A stretch of DNA of 64,000 bases from DASQGA01 sp963762085 (GTDB lineage Bacteria; Actinomycetota; Thermoleophilia; Gaiellales; Gaiellaceae). Of this stretch, positions 35,006 to 44,362 are shown one piece after another; within the stretch, counting starts at the first letter, position 1, and every line of letters starts with the position of its first letter. The notes beneath the pieces were generated by a model. It saw only the letters and a list, made by a program, of their open reading frames with translations, was not told where the DNA came from and did not search any database. The stretch covers positions 62,001 to 126,000 of the forward strand of contig CAVXJD010000004.1 in assembly GCA_963762085.1 (NCBI GenBank), in the 5' to 3' direction. The translations under genes and the position numbers were made by a program.

Positions 35006-35319
35006 CGGAACCGCCCCATTCCCTGCCGCCAAATTTTTAGACCAGGCCCTGACTGGAGCGGGGTTCCTGCCGCCTCCCCGCCGGATCGGTCGCCCGAGTC
35101 GGTCGCCCGAGTCGGTCGCCCGAGTCGGTCGCTTCTACCTTGCCGCCCGAGCACACGGAATACCTGCGTGTCGCTACGAGCCAAGCCCAAATAGGTGAAC
35201 CTATCGTCGCAAACCGAGCACGAGGGCCTGTAAGCCTCGAGGGGCTCACCGAACCGCTAAGAGCGACTAGCCGATCGTGCGTGGAGGGTATCGACCGGCA
35301 GCGTCAACGTTGAACCAGG
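35006..35319 (+). other. Intergenic region with a mini-tandem repeat
   Basis: About 314 bp between the divergent small genes 34772-35005 and 35320-35529. The only clear structure is the 13-bp tandem repeat listed separately. I see no convincing ORF, RNA gene or promoter; the ORFs on both strands across it follow the repeat and lack conserved features. Confidence 0.5.
35087..35132 (+). repeat. 13-bp direct tandem repeat, 3.5 copies
   Basis: CGGTCGCCCGAGT is repeated without a mismatch at 35087, 35100 and 35113 and is followed by a partial CGGTCGC at 35126. It lies about 80 bp upstream of the minus-strand small gene. Perfect short tandem copies are prone to slippage, so copy number may vary between strains. 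Confidence 0.9.
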
Positions 35320-35529
35320 ATGGCAATCGGCGAAGTCCAGGCCCAGCCAGTCAGGCGTATCCGGGAGGACGTGCTGATCCGCCGCTGGCGTCTACAGCAG
35401 TTTTACCGGCTCGGGTTCGACGCCGACGCGGCGCGGCAGCTGGCCGACTCAGAGGCCGACCTCTCGCTTGCGCGAGGGCTCGTACGCTCGAATTGCGCGC
35501 TTGAGACGGCGCGCGCCATCATGCTCTGA
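35320..35529 (+). CDS. Small hypothetical protein (69 aa)
   Basis: Predicted soluble helical protein from ATG 35320. The core reads RRWRLQQFYRLGFDADAARQ, then LADSEADLSLARGLV and ETARAIM. It has the regularity of a short UBA/CUE-like or helix-hairpin domain that recognises position-dependent Leu/Ala, and the amino acid use fits the genome's coding style. No family can be named. It is convergent with the 853-residue cyclase/ATPase gene, about 115 bp away. Confidence 0.6.
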   Translation: MAIGEVQAQPVRRIREDVLIRRWRLQQFYRLGFDADAARQLADSEADLSLARGLVRSNCALETARAIML

Positions 35530-35644
35530 TTAGGCGGGCGCGACCGCCTGGACCCGCAGCTCCTCAGCCAGCACCGGGTCGTGGGACCTGAGTTGCGAGA
35601 CACCTCTGATCAGAAGAATGCGGTTGCCATCGGGGTCAGACCTG

Positions 35645-38206
35645 TCACTCACCCATAGCTTCGGGAAGAGCCTCGTCGGGCTCGAGTTCCCGCCCCGCGA
35701 GCCTCGCCGCTTCGAACCCTTCTCCGCCCACCCGGCCGAGGTGACGCTCGAGCCACTCAACGTCAAAGGGGCTCCGATTGATGCCCGAGGCCTCCCGGAG
35801 GACGTCGGCGACGCCTACTAACCGGCCGGCCCGGTCGGCATCCGCGTCCAGGGCTGCGAGCACAGCCGCTTTCTCGAGCCCGAAGGCCAGGAGCTCTTGG
35901 TCGCCGACGCGCTGGGCCGTGGCGAGCGCCTCGCGGATCAGCTCGCGGGCACGATCCCGACGGCCCCGCTCGAGCGCCACAGCCGCGAGATTGTCGGCTG
36001 CGACGGCCGAACCCCACTCGTTCCCATGTGCGCGGTCGAGCTCCATGGCCTCCCCAAGGCGCGCCTCCGCCTCGTCAAGATCGCCCTGCTCGAACGCGAT
36101 CACGCCGAGGTTCGAGAGTGCTCCTGCCGCCCCCGCCTCGTCGCCGAGCGCGCGGCGCAGCGCGATGCTCTCCTCCAGGAGCGAGCGGGCTGCCTCGATG
36201 GCGCCGAGCCCACGCTTGATCAGGCCGAGGCTGTTGAGTGCCGAAGCGACTCGTCTTCGCTCTCCGAGTTCGCGAAAGATGGCCAAGCTCCGTTCGACGA
36301 GCTCGGCAGCGCGCTCGGGCTCGCCGCGTTGGTCGAGGAGGACGCCGAGCGCGTACAGCGGGCGGGCACGCAGCTCGTCCGGTGCCCCCTCGGCTCGTGC
36401 GAGCAGCTCGGTCAGGCGGCTGCAACCCTCGAGGGCATGGCCATGCGTGTACCAGAACCAACCCAGCGCCCCGCCGAGACGCAGCGCCGTCTCCTCGTCG
36501 CCGCTCGCGGAGGACGAATCAAGCGCCGCGCGAAGGTTGTCGTGCTCGGCCTCGAGCCGATCGAACCAAAGGAGCTGATCGCCCGTCCGCAAGCCTTCGT
36601 CGGCCTCTTCGGCGAAGCGGGCGAACTCGAGCGCGTGGCGGCGGCGGAGCTCCGCGTCCTCGCCGCTCTCGCCGAGGTGCTCGAGCGCATACTCGCGGAT
36701 CGTCGCCAGCATCGTGAACCGCGGCTCGCCCGCAGCGTCTTCGGTCTCGCTCAGGAGGCTTCGGTCGACGAGCGACCCGACTCCTTCGAGCACATCGGTC
36801 CCGCCGTCCGAAGCGACGACGCGCTCGCCTGCCTCGAGGGTGAATCCGCCCACGAAGACTGACAGGCGCGCGTGCAGACTGCGCTCTTCGTCGGCGAGAA
36901 GGTCGTAGCTCCAAGCGATCGTCTGGCGAAGGGTGCTCTGACGCGGCGGGACGCCGGCGCTGCGCGCGGCCGGAAGCTCGAGCCGGCGCTCCAGGCGGCG
37001 GAGGAGCGCAGCAGGTGGCAGCACCTTGCTCCAGGCCGCCGCGAGCTCAACGGCGAGCGGCAGCCGGTCGAGCCGCTTACAGATCTCCGCAACGATCGGC
37101 GCGGTCGCGTCCGTCAGCTCGAAATCGGGCCGGACCGCGCGGGCCCGCTCAACGAATAGCGTCGTCGACTCGGAGACGCCCAGGGGCGGGACGGGATACT
37201 GGCGCTCGGCAGGGATGCGGAGCGGCTCGCGGCTCGTGACCAGCAGCTTGAGACCCGAGCAGGCGGCGAGGAGGTCGGCCAGCAGGCTCGCGGCCGCGCC
37301 GACGTGCTCGAAGTTGTCGAAGAGGAGCAGGCTCCGCCGCCCCGCGAGACCGGCTTTGAGCGCCTCGGCGATCGGGAGCGTAGGCGTCTCCTCGATCCCG
37401 AGCGCTCGGGCGAGCTCGAGCGGAACGACGTCTGGGTCGGTGATCGGTGCGAGCAGAACTCCGTACACGCCGTCGGGAAACGCGTCGACGAGGTCGGCGG
37501 CGACCTGCAGCCCCAGTCGAGTTTTCCCGGTTCCGCCCGGGCCTGTGAGCGTGACCATCCTCGTGTCTTCGCCGAGGAGGAGCGTTTTGACGGCCTCGAG
37601 CTCTTGTTCGCGTCCGAGAAGGGGCGTCGGCTGGGCGGGAAGGTTCGTGACGCGGCCCTCGAGCGTTCGCGGCGGCGGAAAATCGGCAGGTAGTCCCGCG
37701 ATGCAGAGCTGGTGTAGGCGCTGCGGCCGGCTGAGGTCCTTGAGCCGGTGCTCTCCGAGGTCGCGAAAGGTGAGCCCGTCGAGGTCGTCGGGGAGCAGGT
37801 CGCGTGTCGTCTGGGAGAGGAGAACCTGGCCGCCGTGGGAGGCCGCCGTCACGCGCGCTGCCCGATGCATGTCGATGCCGACGTAACCATCGGCGGTCAC
37901 GGTCGGCTCTCCGGTGTGGAGCCCCATTCGGACACGAATGGCGGCGTCATCAGGCCAGTCGTGAGAGGCGAGCGCTAACTGGGCTTCGGCTGCCGCCGTC
38001 GCAGCCACGCCGGCCCCCGCGAAGGCGACGAAGAGCGCATCGCCCTCGGCACCGAGCTCGTTGCCTCCGCGCGCTGCGAAGACCTCGCGCAGGATGCGGT
38101 TATGGTCGGCGAGGAGGCCCGGCCAGCGATCGCCGAGCCGCTCGGCGAGCGCCGTCGAGCCTTCGATGTCCGTGAAGAGCAGCGTGACGGTAGTCGGCAG
38201 CTCCAC
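35645..38206 (-). CDS. Adenylate/guanylate cyclase-homology domain, NB-ARC-like ATPase and TPR regulator (853 aa)
   Basis: An N-terminal class III cyclase-homology domain (1-170) has metal Asp residues D13 (LLFTDIEGSTALA) and D56 (AEGDALFVAF). The transition-state Asn is His (DMHRAARV), so catalysis is doubtful. An AP-ATPase-type domain follows: Walker A TGPGGTGKTRL at 222-229, Walker B SLLLFDNFEHV, and KLLVTSREPLRIPAERQYPV, typical of NB-ARC/AfsR-like proteins. A TPR array runs from about 580 to 800 (RVASALNSLGLIKRGLGAIE and similar). This is a common actinobacterial signalling architecture of unknown ligand. It is transcribed towards the 69-residue gene. Confidence 0.92.
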   Translation of the reverse strand: MELPTTVTLLFTDIEGSTALAERLGDRWPGLLADHNRILREVFAARGGNELGAEGDALFVAFAGAGVAATAAAEAQLALASHDWPDDAAIRVRMGLHTGEPTVTADGYVGIDMHRAARVTAASHGGQVLLSQTTRDLLPDDLDGLTFRDLGEHRLKDLSRPQRLHQLCIAGLPADFPPPRTLEGRVTNLPAQPTPLLGREQELEAVKTLLLGEDTRMVTLTGPGGTGKTRLGLQVAADLVDAFPDGVYGVLLAPITDPDVVPLELARALGIEETPTLPIAEALKAGLAGRRSLLLFDNFEHVGAAASLLADLLAACSGLKLLVTSREPLRIPAERQYPVPPLGVSESTTLFVERARAVRPDFELTDATAPIVAEICKRLDRLPLAVELAAAWSKVLPPAALLRRLERRLELPAARSAGVPPRQSTLRQTIAWSYDLLADEERSLHARLSVFVGGFTLEAGERVVASDGGTDVLEGVGSLVDRSLLSETEDAAGEPRFTMLATIREYALEHLGESGEDAELRRRHALEFARFAEEADEGLRTGDQLLWFDRLEAEHDNLRAALDSSSASGDEETALRLGGALGWFWYTHGHALEGCSRLTELLARAEGAPDELRARPLYALGVLLDQRGEPERAAELVERSLAIFRELGERRRVASALNSLGLIKRGLGAIEAARSLLEESIALRRALGDEAGAAGALSNLGVIAFEQGDLDEAEARLGEAMELDRAHGNEWGSAVAADNLAAVALERGRRDRARELIREALATAQRVGDQELLAFGLEKAAVLAALDADADRAGRLVGVADVLREASGINRSPFDVEWLERHLGRVGGEGFEAARLAGRELEPDEALPEAMGE

Positions 38207-38292
38207 TTCTGCGACGTTAGCTGCTCTGGCCCCGCATAAGGCGGGTTTCTGCTTCGGGCCGAGTTATGAGGCGCGAACCGCCTCGATCGGCG

Positions 38293-39030
38293 TCAGTCCG
38301 GGTACTCGTCCTTCCGCCAAGCGCGAGTCTCGGAGGGTTGGGCTTTCGGCGTCCGCTCGAGCAGGGAGCTGAAGTACGGCGCGACAAACGGGTCGGGCGC
38401 CATCACCGTGTAGGTGTGGTAGACGGTCCCGTTCTCGCGTGCGAAAGCGATCCAGCTTGGGCCCTCGCGCAGCCCGTCCTTGAGCTCGGCCCCGATCTGG
38501 CGTGACCAGTCCTGGAGCCAGTCGGGCGGGTTGTCGATCATCCCCTTGACCTCGGGAATCTGCTGCGCCTGCTCCTCGGTCAACGCAAGGCCGAAGTCGA
38601 AGGCGAAGTCGGTGTTGTAGGTGGAGACGTAGGGGAACTGCCAGCCCATCCGCTGCTTGTACGCGGCCAACCGCTCGATCGGCGCCCGTGAGAAGCAGAG
38701 GAGCGTCACGTCGCGGTGGTTCAGGTGGACGACCGAGCCGTCGAGTCCGTCGCCCAGGTTGGTGCAGCCCGGGCAGGCGCCGAGCGTGTAGTCGGGGCCG
38801 AACATGATGTTGTAGGCAAGCAGCTGTGAGCGCCCGTCGAAGAGCTCGGCGAGGGTCTTCTTGCCGTCCTCGGTGTCGAACTCGTACTCCTTCTCGACCG
38901 GGACCCAGGGGAGATCGAGACGCTTCTTCTTGATCTCCTCGTTTCGTTCCGCCTGCTCGGCCTCGAGCTTGGCGAGCTCGTCACGAGCTGACTGCCATTC
39001 CTCACGCGTTGCGATCTTCTGTTCTGGCAT
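38293..39030 (-). CDS. DUF899 thioredoxin-like family protein
   Basis: 245-residue protein of the DUF899 group. The N-terminal segment REEWQSARDELAKLE and the fold core SQLLAYNIMFGPDY, followed by GACPGCTNLGDGLDG, identify the family; GACPGC is a CxxC-type redox pair. The C-terminal part (RENGTVYHTYTVMAPDPF) is also conserved. Proposed as thiol reductase-like, but activity is not established. A GGGATGAG sequence precedes ATG 39030. It lies upstream of, and on the same strand as, the TPR regulator. Confidence 0.9.
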   Translation of the reverse strand: MPEQKIATREEWQSARDELAKLEAEQAERNEEIKKKRLDLPWVPVEKEYEFDTEDGKKTLAELFDGRSQLLAYNIMFGPDYTLGACPGCTNLGDGLDGSVVHLNHRDVTLLCFSRAPIERLAAYKQRMGWQFPYVSTYNTDFAFDFGLALTEEQAQQIPEVKGMIDNPPDWLQDWSRQIGAELKDGLREGPSWIAFARENGTVYHTYTVMAPDPFVAPYFSSLLERTPKAQPSETRAWRKDEYPD

Positions 39031-39338
39031 CTCATCCCTCCGTCGGGCTCGAATGGTCCGGCGCGAGCCGATTCCATGTGTGATCGGACGCTACCGGCAT
39101 CGCGTACTAAGACCCCCGGCGACCCGGAAACTCATCGCTGCGCCGTAGCTGGAGACGCGCCGCGGACTGGGCACTGACCTTCGACGCCGTGGCGTGGGGC
39201 CAGTTCCTCTCGCTCGACTGCGGAAGCGCGACCAATTTGAAGGCTTAGCCAGGGAGAAGGCGTACCGTTCAGTTAGCGAGACTCAAGAGAGTCGCGCACG
39301 CGCTTCAAGGCGAGCGTGCGACAGGGAAGGAACTCTCG
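39031..39338 (+). other. 308-bp divergent intergenic region
   Basis: Separates the DUF899 and DUF2339 genes, so it should hold both promoters. No ORF is convincing. Just before the DUF2339 start are two small perfect hairpins: GACTC-AAGA-GAGTC (39280-39293) and CGCACGC/GCGTGCG (39295-39320). These would form in its 5' leader. Nothing else is visible. Confidence 0.5.
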
Positions 39339-42326
39339 ATGACGCGGTTGGACGATGCGAGAGCGGAGTTCGAGGCTGGCCAGCACAAGAAGGCAGAGCG
39401 ACTCCTCTGGGACGAGAAGGTCGAGGCCGCTGCCACGCGAGACCGGGCGCGGCTCGAGGCCCTGCTCGTGCTCGTCCTCGAGCTCATGGAGACACCGGGC
39501 GTCCGCACCCGCGATCTCAAATACCTCGCCCAGTCGGTGCGCGCTGAGCTTGGCATGCTCCATGCGGATCCGCGCCCCGCACCGGAACCCCGCCCTGGAA
39601 CGGATCCCCGCCAGGCAGCGGCTCCCTCGGCGGAGCTGACCAACCGCCTCACCGACCTCGAGCGGAGGCTCGATGCCATGCGGGCAGAGGTCGTCGAACT
39701 GCGGCGCCTCACCCACGCGCCGGCTGCTCCGGCTGAGCAGCTCGGTTGGGACAAGCCTTCGCCGCGGCGTGCCTTTCCTCTCGGCCCGGAGCAGGTTGAG
39801 GAGCCTTCGCGACCTGCCGCTCCACGTCGACCGGCGCCCCCTCCGCCGCCGCGTGACCGCGTCCCCTCGTGGGCGCGGGACGTCAGCACGGCAGACCTCC
39901 TGGGCGCCCGATCGCTCGCGTGGGCGGGTGGGATCGTGACCCTCCTCGGCGTCGTCTTCCTCTTCGTGCTCGCGGCCAACCGGGGTTGGATCGGACCCGA
40001 GATCCGCGTGGGCATCGGCGCCCTCGTCTCGGTCGGAGTCTTCGTGGCCGGCATCGAAGTGAAACGCCGCTTCGGCCAGCTCTACTCGGCACTCGGCGCG
40101 GTCGGGGCCGGCATCGCAGGATCATTCGCCACGCTCCTCGCCGCGAACGCGCTCTACGGCTTCATCTCGGACCTCGTTGCTCTCGCAGCCGCAGGCCTGA
40201 TCGCGGCGTGCGCCACGGCCGTTGCGCTTGCCTGGACCGTGGAGCTCATCGCGGGGCTAGGCCTCGTGGGCGCGATGCTGGTCCCGTTCATGGTGCCCAT
40301 TCAGGAGGGCCGGATGAGCCTCGTCGGCACCGGCTTCGTGGCGATCCTCTTTGCTGCATTGGCGCTCGTCTCCATCCGCGTCCGCTGGGTCGGGCTGCTC
40401 GTGATCGGCGGCGCAGTGTCGGCTGTGCAGATCGCGGTTCTCGTCGCGCAAACGGATTCCGGCCGGTACGCCGTGATCGTGCTTGCCGCCGTCTTCACCG
40501 CGCTCTACGCCGCGACCGGGATCGCGTGCCGCCTTCGTGGCGGTCAGCTCGGGGAGCTTGGCCCCACCATTCTGCTCGCGAGCGCGATCCTCGGCGGCGG
40601 AGCTGCAGTGCACCTCATCGGCGGCACGGACAGCGGAGGCAGGCACGAAGGCATAGCACTCGTGGTGCTCGCCCTCGTCTACGCGGCGCTGGCAGGCGTT
40701 TTCTTCACGGGCGCGCGCGACCGCGACCTGAGCGCGGTCCTGTGGGCGATCGGTCTGACCGTCGGCGCGGTTGCTGCTGCCGATCTCGTCTCCGGTGTCG
40801 CCCTGAGCACCGTCTGGGCGGCGGAAGCCGCCCTCCTCGGCTGGCTAGCGCGCGCGACCCGCGAGGTGCGGTTTACGCTCGCTGGTCTCGCCTACCTGGT
40901 TCTGGCGGCTGGGTACGCCCTCGGCCATGACGCCCAGCCTGCCCGCCTCTTCGTCGAGGAAGCTGATCCGGCACGTGGAGTCGCAAGCATCGTTGCGATC
41001 GCGCTCGGCGGGGCGCTCTACGCATGGTTCGTGCGAACGCCGGGCAACGCGCCCGCCGGTGGGCCGCTGGCGGCGCTCATAGCCGCTGCTGCCGCGCATG
41101 TCCGGGCTGCGGCACCCGTGTGGTTCTGGTGCGCGGGGGTGTTTGCGGCCTATGCCGCTGCGCTCGGGATCCTTGACGTCGCCGGCTTCGACCACGGCCA
41201 CGTTGCACTGACAGGATTCCTCTCGGTCGTCGGTCTCGGGCTCGTCGGAGCCGGAGTCATGCGTGGCTGGGAGCAGATCCGCATCGGCGGCGCGATCTGG
41301 CTCGCGGTCACGGGCGTCGAGGCGACCGCCTTCGACGTCGACTCGCTCGCGTCCCCACTCGGGTGGTACAGCGTGCTGATGGTCGGCGCTGCGGTGCTCA
41401 TCGCCGGAATCGTGCTCGCCCGCTTCGTCAGCTTCGACCTCCTCGCAGGCGTCTACGTTGTTGCCAGCGCCGGGTTGCTCACGGTCGCAGTCGTCGAGCT
41501 CGTGGACGGCAGTCGCGCCGGGGTCGACCTCGAGGGCGCGGCGCTCCTCGGTCTCGCGGTCGTCTACGGAGTGCTCGCTTCCGTCGTGTTCCGGATTCCG
41601 GCCCAGCGCGACCACGCGACCCTCGAATGGACGCTCGCGCTCGCGCTCGCAGCGGTCGCGAGCGCGGAGCTCCTCGACGGCGCGTGGCTCGTCCTCGCCT
41701 GGTCGGCGGCAGCCGCGACGCTCGTCTGGCTCGGGCTGCGCCTGCGGGAACCACGTCTCCACGTGGCCTCGGGCGCGTATCTCGCCCTCGGCCTCGCCCA
41801 TGCCCTTGCGCTGGACGCGCCTCCGCACGACCTCTTCGTCGCGACCCGTCACCCCGGTGTGGGCGTCCCCGCTCTCGTCGCCGTCCTGGCCGCCGCGGCA
41901 ATCGTGACGCGCTGGGCCGCTCCGGAGCGCGTGCGCGACGTCTCAGTGCGGTCGACCGCGCTCGCCGCACTCGGCGTTCTTGTGCTCTACACGGTGTCGC
42001 TCATGATCCTCGAGCTCGCCGAGGACATCTCGCAGGCCACAGTCGCGACCGACTTCCAGCGCGGCCACACCATCACGAGCGGGTTCTGGGGGCTCGTGGG
42101 CCTCACGCTTCTCTACGTAGGGCTGACCCGGCATTCGCGGCGCGTGCAGCTCGGAGGCTTCGCGCTCTTCGGAGCAAGCCTCACGAAGATCTTCCTCTAC
42201 GACCTGTCGAGTCTCAGCTCGGTTCAGCGCGCTCTATCGTTCCTCGCCGTTGGAGCCGTCCTCCTCGTCGGCGCGTTCTTCTACCAGCGACTGAGCGAGC
42301 GCGAGAGCGTAGGCCCGTCGGTCTAG
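39339..42326 (+). CDS. DUF2339 polytopic membrane protein (995 aa)
   Basis: Very large integral membrane protein. Residues 1-85 are soluble and helical, residues about 90-125 form a coiled coil (LTNRLTDLERRLDAMRAEVV), and a Pro-rich linker follows (RPAPPPPPRDRVPSWARDVS). From about residue 185, roughly 25-28 hydrophobic helices fill the rest, opening with SLAWAGGIVTLLGVVFLFVL. This layout is the DUF2339 family, of unknown role; homologues are often linked to envelope or stress functions. ATG 39339 has GGAAGGA just upstream. The gene is intact and marks the left edge of the pseudogene island. Confidence 0.9.
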   Translation: MTRLDDARAEFEAGQHKKAERLLWDEKVEAAATRDRARLEALLVLVLELMETPGVRTRDLKYLAQSVRAELGMLHADPRPAPEPRPGTDPRQAAAPSAELTNRLTDLERRLDAMRAEVVELRRLTHAPAAPAEQLGWDKPSPRRAFPLGPEQVEEPSRPAAPRRPAPPPPPRDRVPSWARDVSTADLLGARSLAWAGGIVTLLGVVFLFVLAANRGWIGPEIRVGIGALVSVGVFVAGIEVKRRFGQLYSALGAVGAGIAGSFATLLAANALYGFISDLVALAAAGLIAACATAVALAWTVELIAGLGLVGAMLVPFMVPIQEGRMSLVGTGFVAILFAALALVSIRVRWVGLLVIGGAVSAVQIAVLVAQTDSGRYAVIVLAAVFTALYAATGIACRLRGGQLGELGPTILLASAILGGGAAVHLIGGTDSGGRHEGIALVVLALVYAALAGVFFTGARDRDLSAVLWAIGLTVGAVAAADLVSGVALSTVWAAEAALLGWLARATREVRFTLAGLAYLVLAAGYALGHDAQPARLFVEEADPARGVASIVAIALGGALYAWFVRTPGNAPAGGPLAALIAAAAAHVRAAAPVWFWCAGVFAAYAAALGILDVAGFDHGHVALTGFLSVVGLGLVGAGVMRGWEQIRIGGAIWLAVTGVEATAFDVDSLASPLGWYSVLMVGAAVLIAGIVLARFVSFDLLAGVYVVASAGLLTVAVVELVDGSRAGVDLEGAALLGLAVVYGVLASVVFRIPAQRDHATLEWTLALALAAVASAELLDGAWLVLAWSAAAATLVWLGLRLREPRLHVASGAYLALGLAHALALDAPPHDLFVATRHPGVGVPALVAVLAAAAIVTRWAAPERVRDVSVRSTALAALGVLVLYTVSLMILELAEDISQATVATDFQRGHTITSGFWGLVGLTLLYVGLTRHSRRVQLGGFALFGASLTKIFLYDLSSLSSVQRALSFLAVGAVLLVGAFFYQRLSERESVGPSV

Positions 42327-42363
42327 ACTTGACCCGAGGCGACCTCTTGGGGATCATCAAGCC

Positions 42364-42538
42364 ATGCCTAGATACGTGATCGAGCGCACCTACGCGGTTG
42401 ACCAGGCAGAGCGTGCCGACCGTCGCAACACGCTCCAAGCGACTCGCCAGGGATCATTTCCCACAGATCGTCTGGGAGCACAGTCATGTCGTCCTCGGCA
42501 CCGACGGAACGCCGAAATCGTTCTGCGTGTACCGCGAC
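42364..42538 (+). pseudogene. Truncated, frameshifted DUF4242-family gene
   Basis: ATG 42364 opens MPRYVIERTYAVDQAE, the typical DUF4242 beginning. The frame breaks at about 42412 (an extra C after GAG) and resumes as VPTVATRSKRLARDHFPQIV followed by WEHSHVVLGTDGTPKSFCVY. The family's last 40 or so residues are missing: at about 42538 the sequence switches to a minus-strand ATPase fragment. Two independent lesions make this a remnant rather than a sequencing slip. Confidence 0.7.
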
Positions 42539-42880
42539 TTGCCGATCCCCGCCGGGCCCAACACCGTGGAGAGTTGGGGTCGGCGTTCGGTCGATGCACG
42601 CTCCCAGATGCCGGACAGGACCTCCAGCTCGCGCTGACGGCCGACCATCGGAGCGCGCGTAAGAGGGCGCTCGCCAGCGTCGGCAAGTGCTCCGACCGCG
42701 AGCCAGGACCGAACGGGCAGCGACTTGCCCTTGGCGACGACAGGCGCCGTCGGTCGGTAGATCGATCACGGTGCGCGCGCCCGCGTGCGGTATTGACCGC
42801 GACGCGTACGTCCAGCCCGGGACACGCCGGCATCCTCCGAAGCCTAAGGCGCCGGGCCGCGTGTGCGGTAATGGGCGTGT
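42539..42880 (-). pseudogene. Internal fragment of a cyclase-homology/AAA ATPase gene
   Basis: On the minus strand a piece of a cyclase domain (GLDVRVAVNTA, about 42830-42785) is followed after a deletion and frame change by PVVAKGKSLPVRSWLAV, the usual end of such cyclase domains, then PMVGRQRELEVLSGIWERA and STVLGPAGIGKSR, the start of the linked ATPase with its Walker A. The gene then stops abruptly at the DUF4242 junction. The middle of the cyclase domain and everything after Walker A are lost. It is related in type to the two intact cyclase ATPases at 29.8-38.2 kb. Confidence 0.7.
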
Positions 42881-43094
42881 TCGGCGCCCGTCTCGCACGG
42901 CGACGATCCCCGAGCGAGCGGTTCGCGCTGCGCTCGCCGCCCGCGAATGGGCCGAGGGGCAGGACGGGATTGCCGGGGGCCGAGATCACGGCGTTCGATC
43001 CGGGCGGAGTGCGCAGCGTTAGGTTTCCGCCGTGAAGGTCGCAGCCGAGGATGTCCAATGCAGGACGTGACGTCGTGCTGACCTCCCGCGCGCG

Positions 43095-44359
43095 ATGAGC
43101 CCGGTCCGGCCCGACGTTCGGGTGATCGGCTTTGCCCTCGACCCCGAGCACTACCGCTTGCGGGACCATCTGATCCGGGCGGCGCAGCCGTTCGAATGGC
43201 TCGAGGCAGACTCGCCAGAGGGTCAGGCGCTGCTGGCGGAGCGTGGAATGGTCGATCCCGAGCTCCCGGTCGTCTTCGACGGGGACGACGTCTACGTCGG
43301 CGCGACGTTCGAGACGCTGGCCAAGCAGTGGCAGCAGCGGGTCGACCCGACGCGCTCGCACTACGACCTGGCGATCGTCGGGGCCGGGCCGGCGGGGCTC
43401 GCCGCAGCCGTCTACGCGGCCTCGGATGGGCTCACGACCGTGGTCCTCGAGCGTGACGTCCCGGGCGGCCAAGCGTCGTACACGTCCATGATCGAGAACT
43501 TCTTCGGCTTTCCGGAGGGAATCGGCGGCGCCGAGCTGGCGCGCCTGGCCGGACGCCAGGCGGAGAAATTCGGCGCCGAGCTGGTCTTCCTCCGGGGCGT
43601 GGTCGGCGGGCGGCTCGACCCAGGGCGGCCCACCATGCTCCAGCTGGCCGACGGGCTGGAGCTCACCGCGACCGTGACTCTGGCTGCGACGGGGATGGAA
43701 TGGCGACGCCTCGACGTGCCTGGAATCGACGAGCTGCTCGACCGGGGCGTCTATTACGGCGCGGGCCGAAGCGAGGCGCCACGGTGCAGCGGCGACGACG
43801 TCGCAGTCGTGGGCGCCGGCAACTCCGCGGGGCAGGCCGTGCTGCACCTGGCTCATCACGGCGCTCGCGTTGTGATGGTGGTCCGCGGCGGGCGGCTCGG
43901 AAAGAACATGTCGGCCTATCTCGTGGAGCGGATCGAGCGGGATCCGCGTATCGATGTCCGTCTGCAAACGGAGGTCGTCGAGGTCCACGCGGACGAGAAG
44001 AATCTCGTCGCCATCTCGGTCGCCGACGCGCAGGGGAAGACCGAGCGCCTCGCGGCTCGAGCGCTGTTCTTGTGCATCGGCGGCGTGCCGAACACGGGCT
44101 GGGCCAAAAAGACGAACGTCGACCTGAGCGACGCGGGCTACGTCCTCACCGGCCCAGACCTGCTGTGAACGGCAGCCGACCTCCCGGATGGCCGCTCGAT
44201 CGCGACCCGCTCGCCCTCGAGACGAGTGTGCCGGGGCTCTTCGCCGCCGGCGACGCCCGCAACGGCTCGACCAAGCGCGTTGCCGGGGCGGTGGGGGAGG
44301 GCTCGATGGCCGTGGCGCTCGCGCACCTCCGTCTGGAGGAGCTTGCGGCCTCGTCCTAA
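43095..44359 (+). pseudogene. Thioredoxin-reductase-like flavoprotein, N-truncated and frameshifted
   Basis: FAD/NAD(P) oxidoreductase: first Rossmann motif YDLAIVGAGPAGLAAAVYAA near residue 90, second DVAVVGAGNSAGQAVLHLA, and the final FAD motif SVPGLFAAGDARNGSTKRVA. The frame ends early at TGA 44168. Adding one base near 44165 (CTGCTG-GTGAAC) restores the normal C terminus to TAA 44359. The fused response-regulator/TrxR-like family it resembles carries a receiver domain first; here only the thioredoxin-like linker (VRVIGFALDPEHYRLRDHLI) remains. The CxxC pair of true thioredoxin reductases is absent (YYGAGRSEA), as in that family. Confidence 0.75.
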
Positions 44360-44362
44360 GTC

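Noticed and set aside
42881..43094. Possible minus-strand coding in the gap before the flavoprotein
   Set aside because: A stretch with few stops reads as plausible peptide on the minus strand, but it cannot be tied to a family and may be more debris of the pseudogene island.
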